This document shows positions 35,503 to 45,677 of a stretch of DNA of 64,000 nucleotides, one piece after another. The DNA is from Litorivicinus sp. Its GTDB lineage: Bacteria; Pseudomonadota; Gammaproteobacteria; Pseudomonadales; Litorivicinaceae. The stretch's first letter is position 1. Every line of letters starts with the position of its first letter. The translations under genes were made by a program, and so were the position numbers. Under the pieces are notes generated by a model. The model did not search any database and was not told where the DNA came from. It saw nothing but the letters and a program-made list of their open reading frames with translations. The stretch lies in the NCBI GenBank assembly GCA_018401755.1, contig JAGYKJ010000007.1:558001-622000 (forward strand), given 5' to 3'.

Positions 35503-36465
35503 ATGACTGACCAAGCAGTACTGTCAAACAACGACGGCAAAACTCTGAAGATAAAGCACGTTGGAGTCTTTCTCGGCGCTGAGGTCACAGGCGTTGACCT
35601 CAGCCAACCACTGACGACCGAGCAGATCCATGCAGTAAAGCAGGCGCATGCGGATCATGGTGTCCTGGTTTTTCCAAACCAAGTTATCACCTCGGAGGAC
35701 TTAAAACGGTTTGGCCGATACTTCGGCGAGCTCACTGTGCATCCATTTTCCACGAGCACACAGGACGCTCCAGAGTTAATCGTGTACGACAATAAAGAGG
35801 GAAACCCACCTGCACCAACCGATATCTGGCACACCGATGAAACCTTTCGGGAGTGCCCACCCATGGGAACCATGTTGTGCTCAAAAATTATCCCAGAAGT
35901 GGGCGGCGACACCGCGTTTGCATCGATGTGTGCGGTCTGGGATGGACTCTCCGATCGCTGGCAACACTTCCTGTCGGGGCTCGAAGCGATTCATGACTTC
36001 AAACCCTTTCGGATGCTCTTTGACGAAACCGCAGAAGGCAAGGCGAAGCTTCGCCACTATGAAGACGTGTATCCCCAAGTGACTCACCCGATAGTCCGCA
36101 TTCATCCAGTGACAGGGCGCAAGGCGATTTTCGTCAATCCACAGTTCACTCTCGGCATTAAGGACATGGACCCTGCCGAGAGCACGCTCATACTCAATAT
36201 GCTCTATGCGAAAACCCAACGGCATGAATATCATTATCGGCATCGCTGGCAGGCTAATATGGTGGTGTTCTGGGATAATCGTTGGACTCAACATTCCGCG
36301 TTACATGATTATTACCCAGCGCGTCGTTTAATGGAGCGAGTCACGATTCAGGGTGACCGGCCGATCGCGGATGCGCCACCTCCACCGGCTGACAGCCTTC
36401 GCAAGTATTTAATGCCACCGGTCTCTGCCTTTAAATCCCGACACAAGCGCCAACACGAGATCTGA
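35503..36465 (+). CDS. TauD/TfdA-family Fe(II)/2-oxoglutarate dioxygenase
   Basis: A 320-residue dioxygenase. Iron ligands H110-x-D112 in IWHTDETF and the distal His in NRWTQHSALHDY are intact, as is the 2-oxoglutarate arginine in RRLMERVTIQGD. The family includes taurine and 2,4-D dioxygenases and the fungal xanthine hydroxylase XanA. It lies directly before xdhABC and after the TAXI operon, so either a sulfonate or a purine could be its substrate. The sequence alone does not decide. Confidence 0.9.
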   Translation: MTDQAVLSNNDGKTLKIKHVGVFLGAEVTGVDLSQPLTTEQIHAVKQAHADHGVLVFPNQVITSEDLKRFGRYFGELTVHPFSTSTQDAPELIVYDNKEGNPPAPTDIWHTDETFRECPPMGTMLCSKIIPEVGGDTAFASMCAVWDGLSDRWQHFLSGLEAIHDFKPFRMLFDETAEGKAKLRHYEDVYPQVTHPIVRIHPVTGRKAIFVNPQFTLGIKDMDPAESTLILNMLYAKTQRHEYHYRHRWQANMVVFWDNRWTQHSALHDYYPARRLMERVTIQGDRPIADAPPPPADSLRKYLMPPVSAFKSRHKRQHEI

Positions 36466-36532
36466 CCATGATAGGGCTTGCCGGCAGGACGGGTTTCATG
36501 AGAAGAATGGAGGCTTCGGTAGGGAGACTGAC

Positions 36533-37882
36533 GTGCGGACGACAATTCGTTTTTGGTTTCGTGATCAATGGCATGAGCTTACGCCAGTCAGTCCGACCGA
36601 TCTCGTGTTGCCCTTTCTGCGCGAGCAGTGCCGCCTCGTCGGCAGTAAAGAAGGATGTAATGAGGGCGACTGTGGCGCATGCACTGCGATCCTCGCCCGT
36701 CATACCGGCAAAGGTCTAGAGTTCCAACCTGTCAACACTTGCATCCTTCCGGTGGCCGCACTCGATCATGCGTGGCTTCTGACCATTGAGGACATTGGTG
36801 ATCATCACCAATTACATCCAGTTCAAGACGCCACCGTCAAAGCGAACGGGACACAATGCGGGTTTTGCACACCCGGTTTTGTGATGAGCCTGGTTGCTGG
36901 GCATCTGCAACCGACCCTCGCTGAACCACTCCAATTATTGGCGGGCAATCTCTGCCGATGTACCGGCTATGGCGGTCTGATTGATGTCGCACGCCAACTG
37001 CACACGCTGCCACAGGACCCACACCTTCAAGCAAAGGTAGAGCGTGCCGAAGCAGCTCTGAAAGCGACGGACTCTGAGGGACTCGCAATGATCACGCCTG
37101 AGGGACGTATTGATGCCCCGACGCAGCTAAGTGATCTGCTCGAATTACGACGTATCTACCCTGACGCGACACTGGTTGGTGGCGCGACAGATGTTGGGCT
37201 CTGGATTACCAAACGGTTAGACCAACTCGCGCATGTGATCTTCACCGGGTGGTGTCCTGAGTTGACGGCTGTAGAGGTCCGTGACAGGACCTTACACATC
37301 GGCGCTGCAGCGACATATCAGGCATTTCGCGATCCTCTGTTAGAGCAATACCCAGAGCTCACCGAATGGCTCGATCGGTTGGGTTCCGTGCAGGTTCGTG
37401 GGCGTGGAACTTTGGGAGGAAATTTTGCAAACGGCTCACCCATTGGCGACAGTCCTCCGGTATTGATGGCCTTGGACGCGACCATGACCCTACTGTCATA
37501 TAGGGGTGAGCGCACACTGCCTGTGGATGCATTTTTTAAGGATTATCGGATAACCGACCTCGGTCCAGATGAAGTGATTGGTTGGTTTACGGTCCCGCGA
37601 CGAACGCCTGGGATGCGGCTGCAAGTGGACAAGGTCTCACGACGGATTGATCAGGACATTTCCACAGCCTTGATCGCCTGCGCGCTCCGTGGTGATGCTC
37701 TACGGATCGGACTCGGCGGGCTCGCCGCTACCCCCCGATTAGCCAATCATGTGATGCATAGCCGGAACCTTCGCGATCTTTCGCTCGATATCACCCCCCT
37801 CTCCGATCTCCGTGCATCGAGTCACTATCGTTATCAGGTGACCGAAGGACTGATCCGATCCTTTATGGAGGAACACGGATGA
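36533..37882 (+). CDS. xdhA: xanthine dehydrogenase small subunit (2Fe-2S and FAD)
   Basis: A 449-residue subunit carrying the plant-type cluster (GCNEGDCGACTAIL), the second cluster (GTQCGFCTPGFVMS and NLCRCTGYGGLID) and the FAD domain (TLVGGATDVGLWI, GRGTLGGNFANGSPIGDSPP). It transfers electrons from the molybdenum site to NAD+. GTG 36533 is the start, with GGGAG six bases before it. Overlaps xdhB by ATGA. Confidence 0.95.
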   Translation: MRTTIRFWFRDQWHELTPVSPTDLVLPFLREQCRLVGSKEGCNEGDCGACTAILARHTGKGLEFQPVNTCILPVAALDHAWLLTIEDIGDHHQLHPVQDATVKANGTQCGFCTPGFVMSLVAGHLQPTLAEPLQLLAGNLCRCTGYGGLIDVARQLHTLPQDPHLQAKVERAEAALKATDSEGLAMITPEGRIDAPTQLSDLLELRRIYPDATLVGGATDVGLWITKRLDQLAHVIFTGWCPELTAVEVRDRTLHIGAAATYQAFRDPLLEQYPELTEWLDRLGSVQVRGRGTLGGNFANGSPIGDSPPVLMALDATMTLLSYRGERTLPVDAFFKDYRITDLGPDEVIGWFTVPRRTPGMRLQVDKVSRRIDQDISTALIACALRGDALRIGLGGLAATPRLANHVMHSRNLRDLSLDITPLSDLRASSHYRYQVTEGLIRSFMEEHG

Positions 37883-40176
37883 GACCGCTGAATACAGCAT
37901 CCAGCCCACTTGGCCAAGCGCTACCTCAGGACAGCGCGCGACGCCATGTGACCGGCCAGGCCGACTATTGTGATGATCTCCCCGAACCCGCGGACTGCCT
38001 TCACGGCGTCCCTGTGTTGGGCCCACCTGTCAAAGCCAAGATCGATCAAATCGATTGGGCGAATGTTCTGGCGTATCCCGGAGTCATTGCAGTGATCACG
38101 GCTGCCGATATTCCAGGCGAGAATAACGCAGGCGGTGTTGTGCACGACGAACCCATTCTTCCCAAAGAAGCAACCGGCTACGCCGAACAACCGATCGGTC
38201 TCGTGGTTGCCCGCACTCGGCTTGCCGCGCGGCGGGCAGCCAAACGCGTCTCGATCGACTATACCGCTGAACCCGGCCCAGTCAGTCTTGAGGAAACCAT
38301 TGCCGCCGAGGACAGACTGCACGAGGACTTGCATCTCATTCAAGGAGACCCTGATGGCGAGCTCGACCGTGCCCTGTTCGTGACATCGGGTCACATTGAG
38401 ATTGGTGGACAGGATCACGTCTACCTGGAAGGTCAGATCGCCCTTGCCATCCCAAGCCATGATGGCATGCATGTGGTGAGTTCCACTCAACACCCAACCG
38501 AAGTGCAGGATCTCATCGCGCAGATGCTCTTAACCCCAGCCGCATCAATCAGCGTTGAGGTGCGTCGCATGGGTGGTGCCTTTGGCGGAAAAGAAAGCCA
38601 AGCAGCACATATCGCCCTCTGGGCAGCCCTGGGTGCCCACACCACAGGTAAAGCGGTCAAAGTCCGATTGGATCGCGATGACGATATGCGGATTACCGGG
38701 AAACGGCATGAGTTTTGGGTAAAATACCAGCTAGGCCACGATGTACAGGGTCAACTGATCAGTGCCAGCTTTGAGATGGCTTCACGCTGTGGCTTTAGTC
38801 ATGACCTCAGTCGATCAGTCAATGATCGGGCTGTCTTTCATGCGGACAATGCTTACTTCCTACCTCACGCCCGAATTCAGTCAAAGCGGCTTCGCTCGGC
38901 CACGGTCTCGAATACCGCGTTTCGTGGATTTGGTGGACCACAAGGCATGATGGCGATCGAGCGCGGTTTGGATCAGATTGCAGCGCGATTGGCGATGGAT
39001 CCTCTGGATATCCGCTTAGCCAATGCGTACGGCGCACGCGGCCGCACCACACCCTATGGCATGCAGATCGAGGAAGATACATTGATCCCTCTGATGCAGA
39101 CCCTCGCGCACCAATCAGACTATCGCTCACGCCGCCAAGAGATCATTGCACATAACTTGACACGCCCCCGGCTGCGTCGCGGCATTGCCCTGACGCCAGT
39201 AAAATTTGGAATTTCGTTCACTGCGTCCTTCTTGAATCAAGCCGGGGCATTGATTCATGTCTATAAGGATGGCTCCATTGCCCTGAATCATGGCGGCACC
39301 GAGATGGGTCAAGGACTCTATCAAAAGGTGGCACAGGTGGTTGCCCATGTCTTGGGAGTCAGCCTGGCTCGCATTCAGCCAACTGCGACACGAACGGACA
39401 AGGTACCGAATACTTCGCCAACTGCAGCATCCAGTGGATCCGATCTAAACGGCATGGCCGCGCGGGCAGCCGCGGAGATCATTCGAGAACGGCTGACTGG
39501 TTACCTCCAAGCACGATGGAATACCACCATCGAGCCGCACTTTGCGAACGACGAAATTACCGCCGGGCCCCACCGAATCAGCTTTGCCGACGCGGCACGA
39601 TCGGCTTGGTTTGCGCGCATTCCACTGAGTGCAACAGGGCATTGGGCCACACCCGAGATCGGCTGGGATGCGCGCACCGGGAAAGGTCGTCCATTTTACT
39701 ATTTTGCCTACGGCGCCGCAGTCAGTGAGGTCGAAATTGATTGCATCACTGGCATGCCACGCGTGGTGCGGGCCGATCTCCTGCACGATGTCGGTGAAAG
39801 TCTTAATCCAATGCTTGATTATGGACAAATTGAAGGGGGCTATATTCAAGGCATGGGCTGGCTCACCATGGAGCAATTGGTCTATTCAACCCAGGGTGTT
39901 CTGAACACCCATGGACTAAGCACCTATAAGATCCCGACGGCATCCGATCGCCCGGCGGATTTACGTATTGCACTGTGGCCCAATCAAAATCCTGAACAGA
40001 TGGTCTATCACTCAAAAGCTGTCGGTGAACCGCCGCTGATGCTGGCAATCTCCGTGCATTCCGCCATCGCGCATGCGATCTCCAGCCAAGGTCCTGCCGG
40101 TTGGTGGCCACCGCTGAATGCGCCAGCAACGGCCGAGGAGGTGCTCAGATGTCTGACACTCGGCGCATCCGAGTAA
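37879..40176 (+). CDS. xdhB: xanthine dehydrogenase large, molybdopterin-binding subunit
   Basis: A 765-residue subunit that hydroxylates hypoxanthine and xanthine to urate. It shows YLEGQIALAIP, RRMGGAFGGKESQAAHIALW, AFRGFGGPQGMMAIE, HGGTEMGQGLYQKVAQVVAH and, near the end, the catalytic-Glu region AVGEPPLMLAISVHSAI. The length is standard for the two-subunit bacterial type. Its 3' end overlaps the xdhC start by 28 bases. Confidence 0.96.
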   Translation: MRPLNTASSPLGQALPQDSARRHVTGQADYCDDLPEPADCLHGVPVLGPPVKAKIDQIDWANVLAYPGVIAVITAADIPGENNAGGVVHDEPILPKEATGYAEQPIGLVVARTRLAARRAAKRVSIDYTAEPGPVSLEETIAAEDRLHEDLHLIQGDPDGELDRALFVTSGHIEIGGQDHVYLEGQIALAIPSHDGMHVVSSTQHPTEVQDLIAQMLLTPAASISVEVRRMGGAFGGKESQAAHIALWAALGAHTTGKAVKVRLDRDDDMRITGKRHEFWVKYQLGHDVQGQLISASFEMASRCGFSHDLSRSVNDRAVFHADNAYFLPHARIQSKRLRSATVSNTAFRGFGGPQGMMAIERGLDQIAARLAMDPLDIRLANAYGARGRTTPYGMQIEEDTLIPLMQTLAHQSDYRSRRQEIIAHNLTRPRLRRGIALTPVKFGISFTASFLNQAGALIHVYKDGSIALNHGGTEMGQGLYQKVAQVVAHVLGVSLARIQPTATRTDKVPNTSPTAASSGSDLNGMAARAAAEIIRERLTGYLQARWNTTIEPHFANDEITAGPHRISFADAARSAWFARIPLSATGHWATPEIGWDARTGKGRPFYYFAYGAAVSEVEIDCITGMPRVVRADLLHDVGESLNPMLDYGQIEGGYIQGMGWLTMEQLVYSTQGVLNTHGLSTYKIPTASDRPADLRIALWPNQNPEQMVYHSKAVGEPPLMLAISVHSAIAHAISSQGPAGWWPPLNAPATAEEVLRCLTLGASE

Positions 40177-40897
40177 CCATCACCGACGCGTCGGGAAGTA
40201 CTCCTCGCGATGCGGGGACGCAAATGCTCGTGTCGGAAACTAGAAGCATTGGATCAATTGGTGGCGGCCGCCTAGAATGGCGCGCAATCGACATCGCGCG
40301 GGAGATGCTCGCCTATGGGCATACGCACTCGACCCATGATTTTATTCTCGGGACGTCATTGCAACAATGCTGTGGGGGGCGAGTCACTCTCCAATTTGAC
40401 GTGAGCGATGGCTTGGATCATGACCCTGCACCACGGGGATGCCGATCTATCTGTATGGCTTAGGCCATGTGGGCGACGCAGTCATGCAAGCCTTCCAGCC
40501 ATTGCCAGTGAGTTTAGTCACCGCAGATTCCCGACTTGATCGTGACGCGGATTGGCACGATCCAGTCGCACTTGCGACGGCCGCGCTGCCTCACAGCTTT
40601 CATCTCATCATGACACACGATCATGGGCTTGACTTACGACTGTGTGAAACCCTGTTAGCGCGGAATGACAGCCGCTACATTGGCCTAATCGGCTCAAAAT
40701 CTAAACGCGCCCGCTTTGCCCGACAATTGCGAGCACAGGCACTGGATCCCGGCCAACTCACCTGCCCCATTGGACTGCCGGGATTGCGTGGGAAAGAACC
40801 CGCAGTGATTGCGGCCTCGGTAGTTGCCGAAGTACTGTTACGTCAATCGGCAAGCGCTTCGCTAGAAACAACAGAAAAAAAATCTCGATGCTCCTGA
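40149..40897 (+). CDS. xdhC: XdhC molybdenum cofactor insertion/sulfuration factor, frame-shifted
   Basis: XdhC binds Mo cofactor and delivers the sulfurated form to XdhB. The N-terminal part (SDTRRIRVTITDASGSTPRD, GSIGGGRLEWRAI, CCGGRVTLQF) is in one frame; the Rossmann part (IYLYGLGHVGDAVMQAFQPL, GLIGSKSKRARFARQL, GKEPAVIAASVVAEVL) is in another. They join if the G4 run at 40435-40438 had five G. AGGAGG is seven bases before ATG 40149. The stop overlaps the next start by ten bases. Likely an assembly indel. Confidence 0.85.
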
Positions 40898-42380
40898 AAT
40901 TAAAAGAAATTACTAAAAATATCCTGGGGTGACTGCGAATGATGCGGTCAGCCTAGAGCTCAACTCGGGACAAATTCTTGCGCTACTTGGTGAAAATGGC
41001 GCCGGAAAATCGACCCTCATGAAAATTTTAGCAGGCCTTACTCAGCCAGATCAGGGCACAATCGAGATCCAAGGCGTTGATGTCGTGATCCGCTCACCCA
41101 ACCAAAGCCGCCAACTCGGAATCGGCATGGTCCAGCAGCACTTCGCGCTCTTTGATGGACTCAGCGTACTTGACAATATCGCCCTCGGACTTCCGAAGAT
41201 TGCGCGATCTGAACTGCGTGAGCGTGCGATGCAACTTGCGACGACCTATGGTTTTCAGTTAGACCTCGATGACACCGTATTCAGTCTGTCCGCTGGCGAA
41301 AAGCAGCGCATTGAGATTGTGCGAACGCTACTTAGCGAACCGAAGATCTTGATTCTGGATGAACCGACATCAGTCTTAACGCCTCAGGAAGCAGATCAAC
41401 TGTTTGACGCGATTCGGCGGCTGGCCGATCGTGGTCACGGCATTATTTTCATCAGTCACAAGCTCGATGAAGTGGCTCGATTGTGCGATTCCGCCGTTAT
41501 TCTGCGGCGAGGCCGGGTGGTAGGCACCTGCGATCCTCGCGGCGGCGCACAATCTGAGATGGCGGCGATGATGTTGGGATCTCAACTGCCGGATCGTACC
41601 CAGCGCGGTACGCGCACCTTGGGCGCACCACAGCTTGTGATCCATGACGCGCAGTCGACCCAAGGCGACGCGGCCATTAAGTCGCTGACTCTGCACGCAG
41701 GCGAGATTCTGGGCATTGCCGGCGTGGCTGGGAACGGACAGGACGCTCTATTCGCGCTACTCAGTGGTGAGTCTTCAATGACCCAGGAGCGAGCCCTTAA
41801 ATGGCTCGACCAGCCCGTTGGCGGGCTTGATCCCAATGCACGTCGAAGTCAACTGGGTTGGGCCTTTGTCCCTGAAGAGCGCCTCGGACATGGCGCCGTG
41901 CCTCACCTGAGCTTGACCGAAAATGCGTTACTGACGAATCTGGCAGACCCTACATTTGCATCCAACCGGTTGATTCATTGGTCACACGTGACACAAACCG
42001 CAGAGTCGATTGCCACCCAATTTGACGTGCGTCATGCTGGATTGCATCGTCAGGCGCGGAGTCTCTCAGGCGGTAATTTGCAAAAATTTGTCGTTGGGCG
42101 AGAACTCATTAAGAACCCCACACTCTTGATCATCAATCAACCGACCTGGGGCGTTGACATGGGCGCAGCACGCCACATCCGAGACGCCATCAATACGCTG
42201 GCAGAGGCTGGGGGATCGGTCATTGTGATCTCTCAAGATCTTGATGAATTATTTGAACTCTGCGACACGCTCTGTGTGATCAATCACGGGACGCTCTCAC
42301 CACCCCGCTTGATTGATGATTGGACGCTGGTCGAGCTTGGGTTAGCGATGGGTGGCCAAACCACGGAGACGATCTCATGA
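40888..42380 (+). CDS. BMP-type nucleoside/purine ABC importer ATPase, frame-shifted at the N terminus
   Basis: A tandem two-domain ATPase. Domain 1 has GENGAGKST, LSAGEKQR and ILILDEPTSVLTP; domain 2 has a weak P-loop GVAGNGQD, FVPEERLGHG and signature LSGGNLQK, as in YufO or sugar-type importers. The main open frame begins only at 40929, without the first strand. ATG 40888 opens MLLKLKEITK, which joins to YPGVTANDAVSLELNSGQI if the A5 run at 40915-40919 had six A. The end overlaps the first permease by ATGA. Confidence 0.88.
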
Positions 42381-43477
42381 TTCGCTTGATTCGTCGTGCC
42401 GACGTCACGGCGATACATTCCCTGATTTCCATCGCCGTCGCAGCTGTGCTGACCCTCGTGATATCAACGATCGTGCTCTTTCTCACCGCAAAAGCGCCAG
42501 TAGATGCCCTCATGCAGTTACTGACCTATCCCTATCAGGGCGGGACGGTCATCGTGCAGTGGTCGAAAGCTCTGAATATGGCCGCGTATCTCGGGGTCAT
42601 TGGCTTGGGTCTCTCGATCTGCTATCGCGCCAACGTCTGGAATATTGGCGCAGAAGGCCAATTCGCAATGGGCGGTATTGGTGCGTTTGGAACCTGGTTA
42701 TTGCTCGGGAGTCCGACAGCCTGGTGGGCGATTCCATGTCTGATCATGGGGGGTGCATTTGCAGGGCTTCTCTGGGCAAGTATTCCCGCGCTGCTCAAAA
42801 CACAAGCAAACACTAACGAGTTATTGACCAGTTTAATGTTGGTCTATGTCGCGGCACAAACTCTCTTTTTTGTCAGTAATGGTCCCTGGCAAGCACCGGT
42901 CCGTTACAGTCCTTCGCAGACCGTCTTTTTGCCGGAGTCGGTACAACTCAATGCCATTATCCCCGGCGTTCCCACGTTTCACATGGGGTTACCCATCGCA
43001 CTTGGGCTGTTCATCGTGATCGCCTTGGTGGTGCTCTATACCCCGTTCGGCTACCGATTGAAAGTGACCGAAACAACGCCTCGCGCAGCGCGATTCGCGG
43101 GTTACTCGCCACGAGTCACAGTCTGGGCGGTATTTCTGTTATCAGGCGCCATGGCTGGAGCGATGGGAGCGATTTATTTAATGGGTGATATTGGCTACGT
43201 CACCGAAGAATCTAACTTCCTTCGCGGGTTTGGATTTTCCGCCATTGTCGTGGCGTTTCTTGGTCGCCTACATCCAGTCGGAATCCTCCTGGCCGCGCTG
43301 TTGCTCGGCTATGTCGCTGGAGGCGCGTCTTGGATTCAAGCCAATCTTCGGGAAGATGACAGCATTGCAGGATTTATCGAGGTGATCGCACTGATGAGTA
43401 CCCTTGCATCGGCACTGTTTTTGCAATACCGCGTTCAATGGCGCGGATTTGCGACTCAACCACAGGAAAATCGGTAA
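42377..43477 (+). CDS. ABC importer permease 1 (BMP/purine-nucleoside type)
   Basis: A 366-residue membrane protein with about ten helices of the branched/sugar permease superfamily (YufP-like): LGLSICYRANVWNIGAEGQF, TNELLTSLMLVYVA, FAGYSPRVTVWAVFLLSGAM and FSAIVVAFLGRLHPVGILLA. The start lies in an ATGA overlap with the ATPase stop and the end forms a TAATG overlap with permease 2. Confidence 0.92.
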   Translation: MIRLIRRADVTAIHSLISIAVAAVLTLVISTIVLFLTAKAPVDALMQLLTYPYQGGTVIVQWSKALNMAAYLGVIGLGLSICYRANVWNIGAEGQFAMGGIGAFGTWLLLGSPTAWWAIPCLIMGGAFAGLLWASIPALLKTQANTNELLTSLMLVYVAAQTLFFVSNGPWQAPVRYSPSQTVFLPESVQLNAIIPGVPTFHMGLPIALGLFIVIALVVLYTPFGYRLKVTETTPRAARFAGYSPRVTVWAVFLLSGAMAGAMGAIYLMGDIGYVTEESNFLRGFGFSAIVVAFLGRLHPVGILLAALLLGYVAGGASWIQANLREDDSIAGFIEVIALMSTLASALFLQYRVQWRGFATQPQENR

Positions 43478-44487
43478 TGGAATGGGCCTATTTGGTGCTC
43501 ACCCTAGTCTCAGTGCTCAATTTTGCGACACCACTCCTTCTTGCTGCCACGGGAGAGCTCGTCGTAGAAAAGTCAGGGGTCCTAAATCTCGGGGTAGAGG
43601 GCATGATGATTGTCGGCGCAATGACCGCCTACTTCGTTGGTGCGCACATCGATCTGGAAGTCTGCACCGTGCCACATTTTAGCGGGGTGGGATGTCTTGT
43701 CGGAACATCGAGTATCCCAATGGAGCGGTTTGCGATCGTCGTGCTCACCGGAGGCCTCGCGGGAATGGCCTTATCATTCTTGTTTGCCTTGCTGGTCTTG
43801 GGTTTTCGAAGTAACCAGGTGGCAACTGGGCTGGGGTTGACGCTGTTGGGACTGACACTGACCAACGCACTTGGTTCAGGCTCTGGTGATTTAAAAGTTG
43901 GGCGAGTCGACACGCTGCTTGGCACGCAAGCGAGTGACTGGGGTATCTGGGGGCCACTTTTGAATATGAATCCGATGGTGTGGCTCACCATTATCCTATG
44001 TCTGACAGTCGGCTGGGTCCTGACACACACCCGACTTGGATTGATCATCCGCGCGGTTGGTGAGAACCATGACAGTGCGCATACCTTAGGCTTGCCGGTG
44101 CAGTGGGTTCGACTCGGCGCCATCGCATTTGGTGGACTCTGTGCTGGCATGGCAGGAGCCTATATCTCGATGATCCAAATTGGTGCGCCACTTTGGAAGG
44201 AAGGCATTACTGCTGGCGCAGGCTGGCTGGCATTAGCGCTTATCTTATTTGCCACCTGGCGCGCCGAACGGGTGGTGCTTGGTGCACTGATTTTTGGCTT
44301 CACCTTGGCCTTGGAGTTGCGTTTGCAAACGTTGGCGGGTTTACCGAGTTGGTTCGTCCCTTGGTTACTCCCCAGCCTCCCTTATTTGATTCCAATCATT
44401 GTGTTGACTCTAATTTCGTTGGATGCTCGTGTGATCCGACGTAATGCGCCTGCTTCATTGGGCAAACTGTTTGAACCAATAAGCTAG
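43477..44487 (+). CDS. ABC importer permease 2 (BMP/purine-nucleoside type)
   Basis: A 336-residue membrane protein of the YufQ type: PLLLAATGELVVEKSGVLNL, GVEGMMIVGAMTAYF, SNQVATGLGLTLLGLTLTNA, LIIRAVGENHDSAHTLGLPV. Pairs with permease 1. ATG 43477 is chosen at the TAATG junction; a 39-base longer frame exists. Confidence 0.92.
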   Translation: MEWAYLVLTLVSVLNFATPLLLAATGELVVEKSGVLNLGVEGMMIVGAMTAYFVGAHIDLEVCTVPHFSGVGCLVGTSSIPMERFAIVVLTGGLAGMALSFLFALLVLGFRSNQVATGLGLTLLGLTLTNALGSGSGDLKVGRVDTLLGTQASDWGIWGPLLNMNPMVWLTIILCLTVGWVLTHTRLGLIIRAVGENHDSAHTLGLPVQWVRLGAIAFGGLCAGMAGAYISMIQIGAPLWKEGITAGAGWLALALILFATWRAERVVLGALIFGFTLALELRLQTLAGLPSWFVPWLLPSLPYLIPIIVLTLISLDARVIRRNAPASLGKLFEPIS

Positions 44488-44518
44488 GGAATTTTCACTC
44501 ATGCATAAGGACCTAACC

Positions 44519-45637
44519 ATGAAACGTGTGTCTTCTCTCCTTGCCGCCGCAGCCCTCAGTCTCGGGTTTGCAAGTGGCGCATCTGCCGAATTAAAAATCG
44601 GTTTTATCTATGTCGGCCCCGTGGAAGACTTGGGCTGGACGTTCCGTCATGACGAAGGACGTAAAGCAATCGAGCAGCACTTTGGTAACAAGGTCTCGAC
44701 GACCTTTATCGAAAACGTGCCAGAAGGGCCTGCGGCGGTCGATGCCATCACCGACTTAGCAGAAACTGGGCATGGCCTCATTTTTACCACCAGCTTTGGT
44801 TTTATGAACCCAACCAACACCGTGGCAGCAAATTACCCAAAGGTGAAGTTTGAGCATGCCACTGGTTTCACTCGCAATACCGATAATATGGCCACCTTCT
44901 CTGCGCGATTCTATGAGGGTCGGGTGATCCAAGGTCTGATCGCATCGAAGATGACCAAGACCAACAAAATTGGCTACATCGCATCCTTCCCAATTCCCGA
45001 AGTCATTCGCGGGATTAACGCGTTTACTTTCGAAGCGAGAAAGCATAATCCCAACATTGAAGTGGATATCCGCTGGGTCTTTAGTTGGTTTGATCCTGCC
45101 AAAGAAGCGGAAGCAGCCACGGCTCTAATTGATGCTGGCGCCGACATCATTGTGCAACATACGGACTCACCAGCCCCCGTCCAGGTCGCTGAATCTCGCG
45201 GAGTTTATGCATTTGGACAAGCCTCTGATATGTCGCGCTTTGGACCAAACGCCCATTTGGTGTCAATCGTCGATAATTGGGATTCCTACTACATCGATCG
45301 TGTTCAGGCTGCGCTCGATGGGACTTGGAATGGTGGCGCGGCAGCTGACGTCTGGTGGGGACTCTCCAAAGATGGCAAGGGCAATGGCATCGGCATGGTC
45401 GAAATGGCCTCATATAACGAAAAGGCACTGGGACCAGACCTCTATGCCGAGGCAATCGCACTCGAGAAAGCATTGTTCAGTGGTGCGCGGCATGCATTCC
45501 CCTGTGCTGGCTTGAAGAAGCAAGACGGCTCAATCCCTGAAGAATGTGCGTCTGGTGCGCCGCATCTTGTCGATTTTCCGACCTTGGTGACTAAAGACTG
45601 GTACATCGAAGGGATCGCCCAATCAATCCCCAAATAA
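44519..45637 (+). CDS. BMP-family periplasmic substrate-binding protein
   Basis: A 372-residue receptor of the basic membrane protein family. Signal peptide MKRVSSLLAAAALSLGFASG-ASA, then LKIGFIYVGPVEDLGWTFRH, ITDLAETGHGLIFTTSFGFM and GADIIVQHTDSPAPVQVAES. It has no lipobox cysteine, so it is soluble rather than a lipoprotein. AAGGA lies seven bases before ATG 44519. BMP proteins bind purine nucleosides or bases, which fits the enzymes around it. Confidence 0.92.
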   Translation: MKRVSSLLAAAALSLGFASGASAELKIGFIYVGPVEDLGWTFRHDEGRKAIEQHFGNKVSTTFIENVPEGPAAVDAITDLAETGHGLIFTTSFGFMNPTNTVAANYPKVKFEHATGFTRNTDNMATFSARFYEGRVIQGLIASKMTKTNKIGYIASFPIPEVIRGINAFTFEARKHNPNIEVDIRWVFSWFDPAKEAEAATALIDAGADIIVQHTDSPAPVQVAESRGVYAFGQASDMSRFGPNAHLVSIVDNWDSYYIDRVQAALDGTWNGGAAADVWWGLSKDGKGNGIGMVEMASYNEKALGPDLYAEAIALEKALFSGARHAFPCAGLKKQDGSIPEECASGAPHLVDFPTLVTKDWYIEGIAQSIPK

Positions 45638-45645
45638 GCTCTGGA

Positions 45646-45669
45646 GACTGGGGTCGCAAGACCCCAGTC
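45646..45669 (+). promoter_or_regulatory. stable intercistronic hairpin with GCAA tetraloop
   Basis: Arms GACTGGGGTC / GACCCCAGTC, ten perfect pairs, with a GCAA loop. It starts nine bases after the BMP receptor stop and ends eight bases before the guanine deaminase start. No T-run follows. It probably protects the upstream receptor mRNA or limits downstream readthrough. Confidence 0.7.
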
Positions 45670-45677
45670 ATGCGTTG

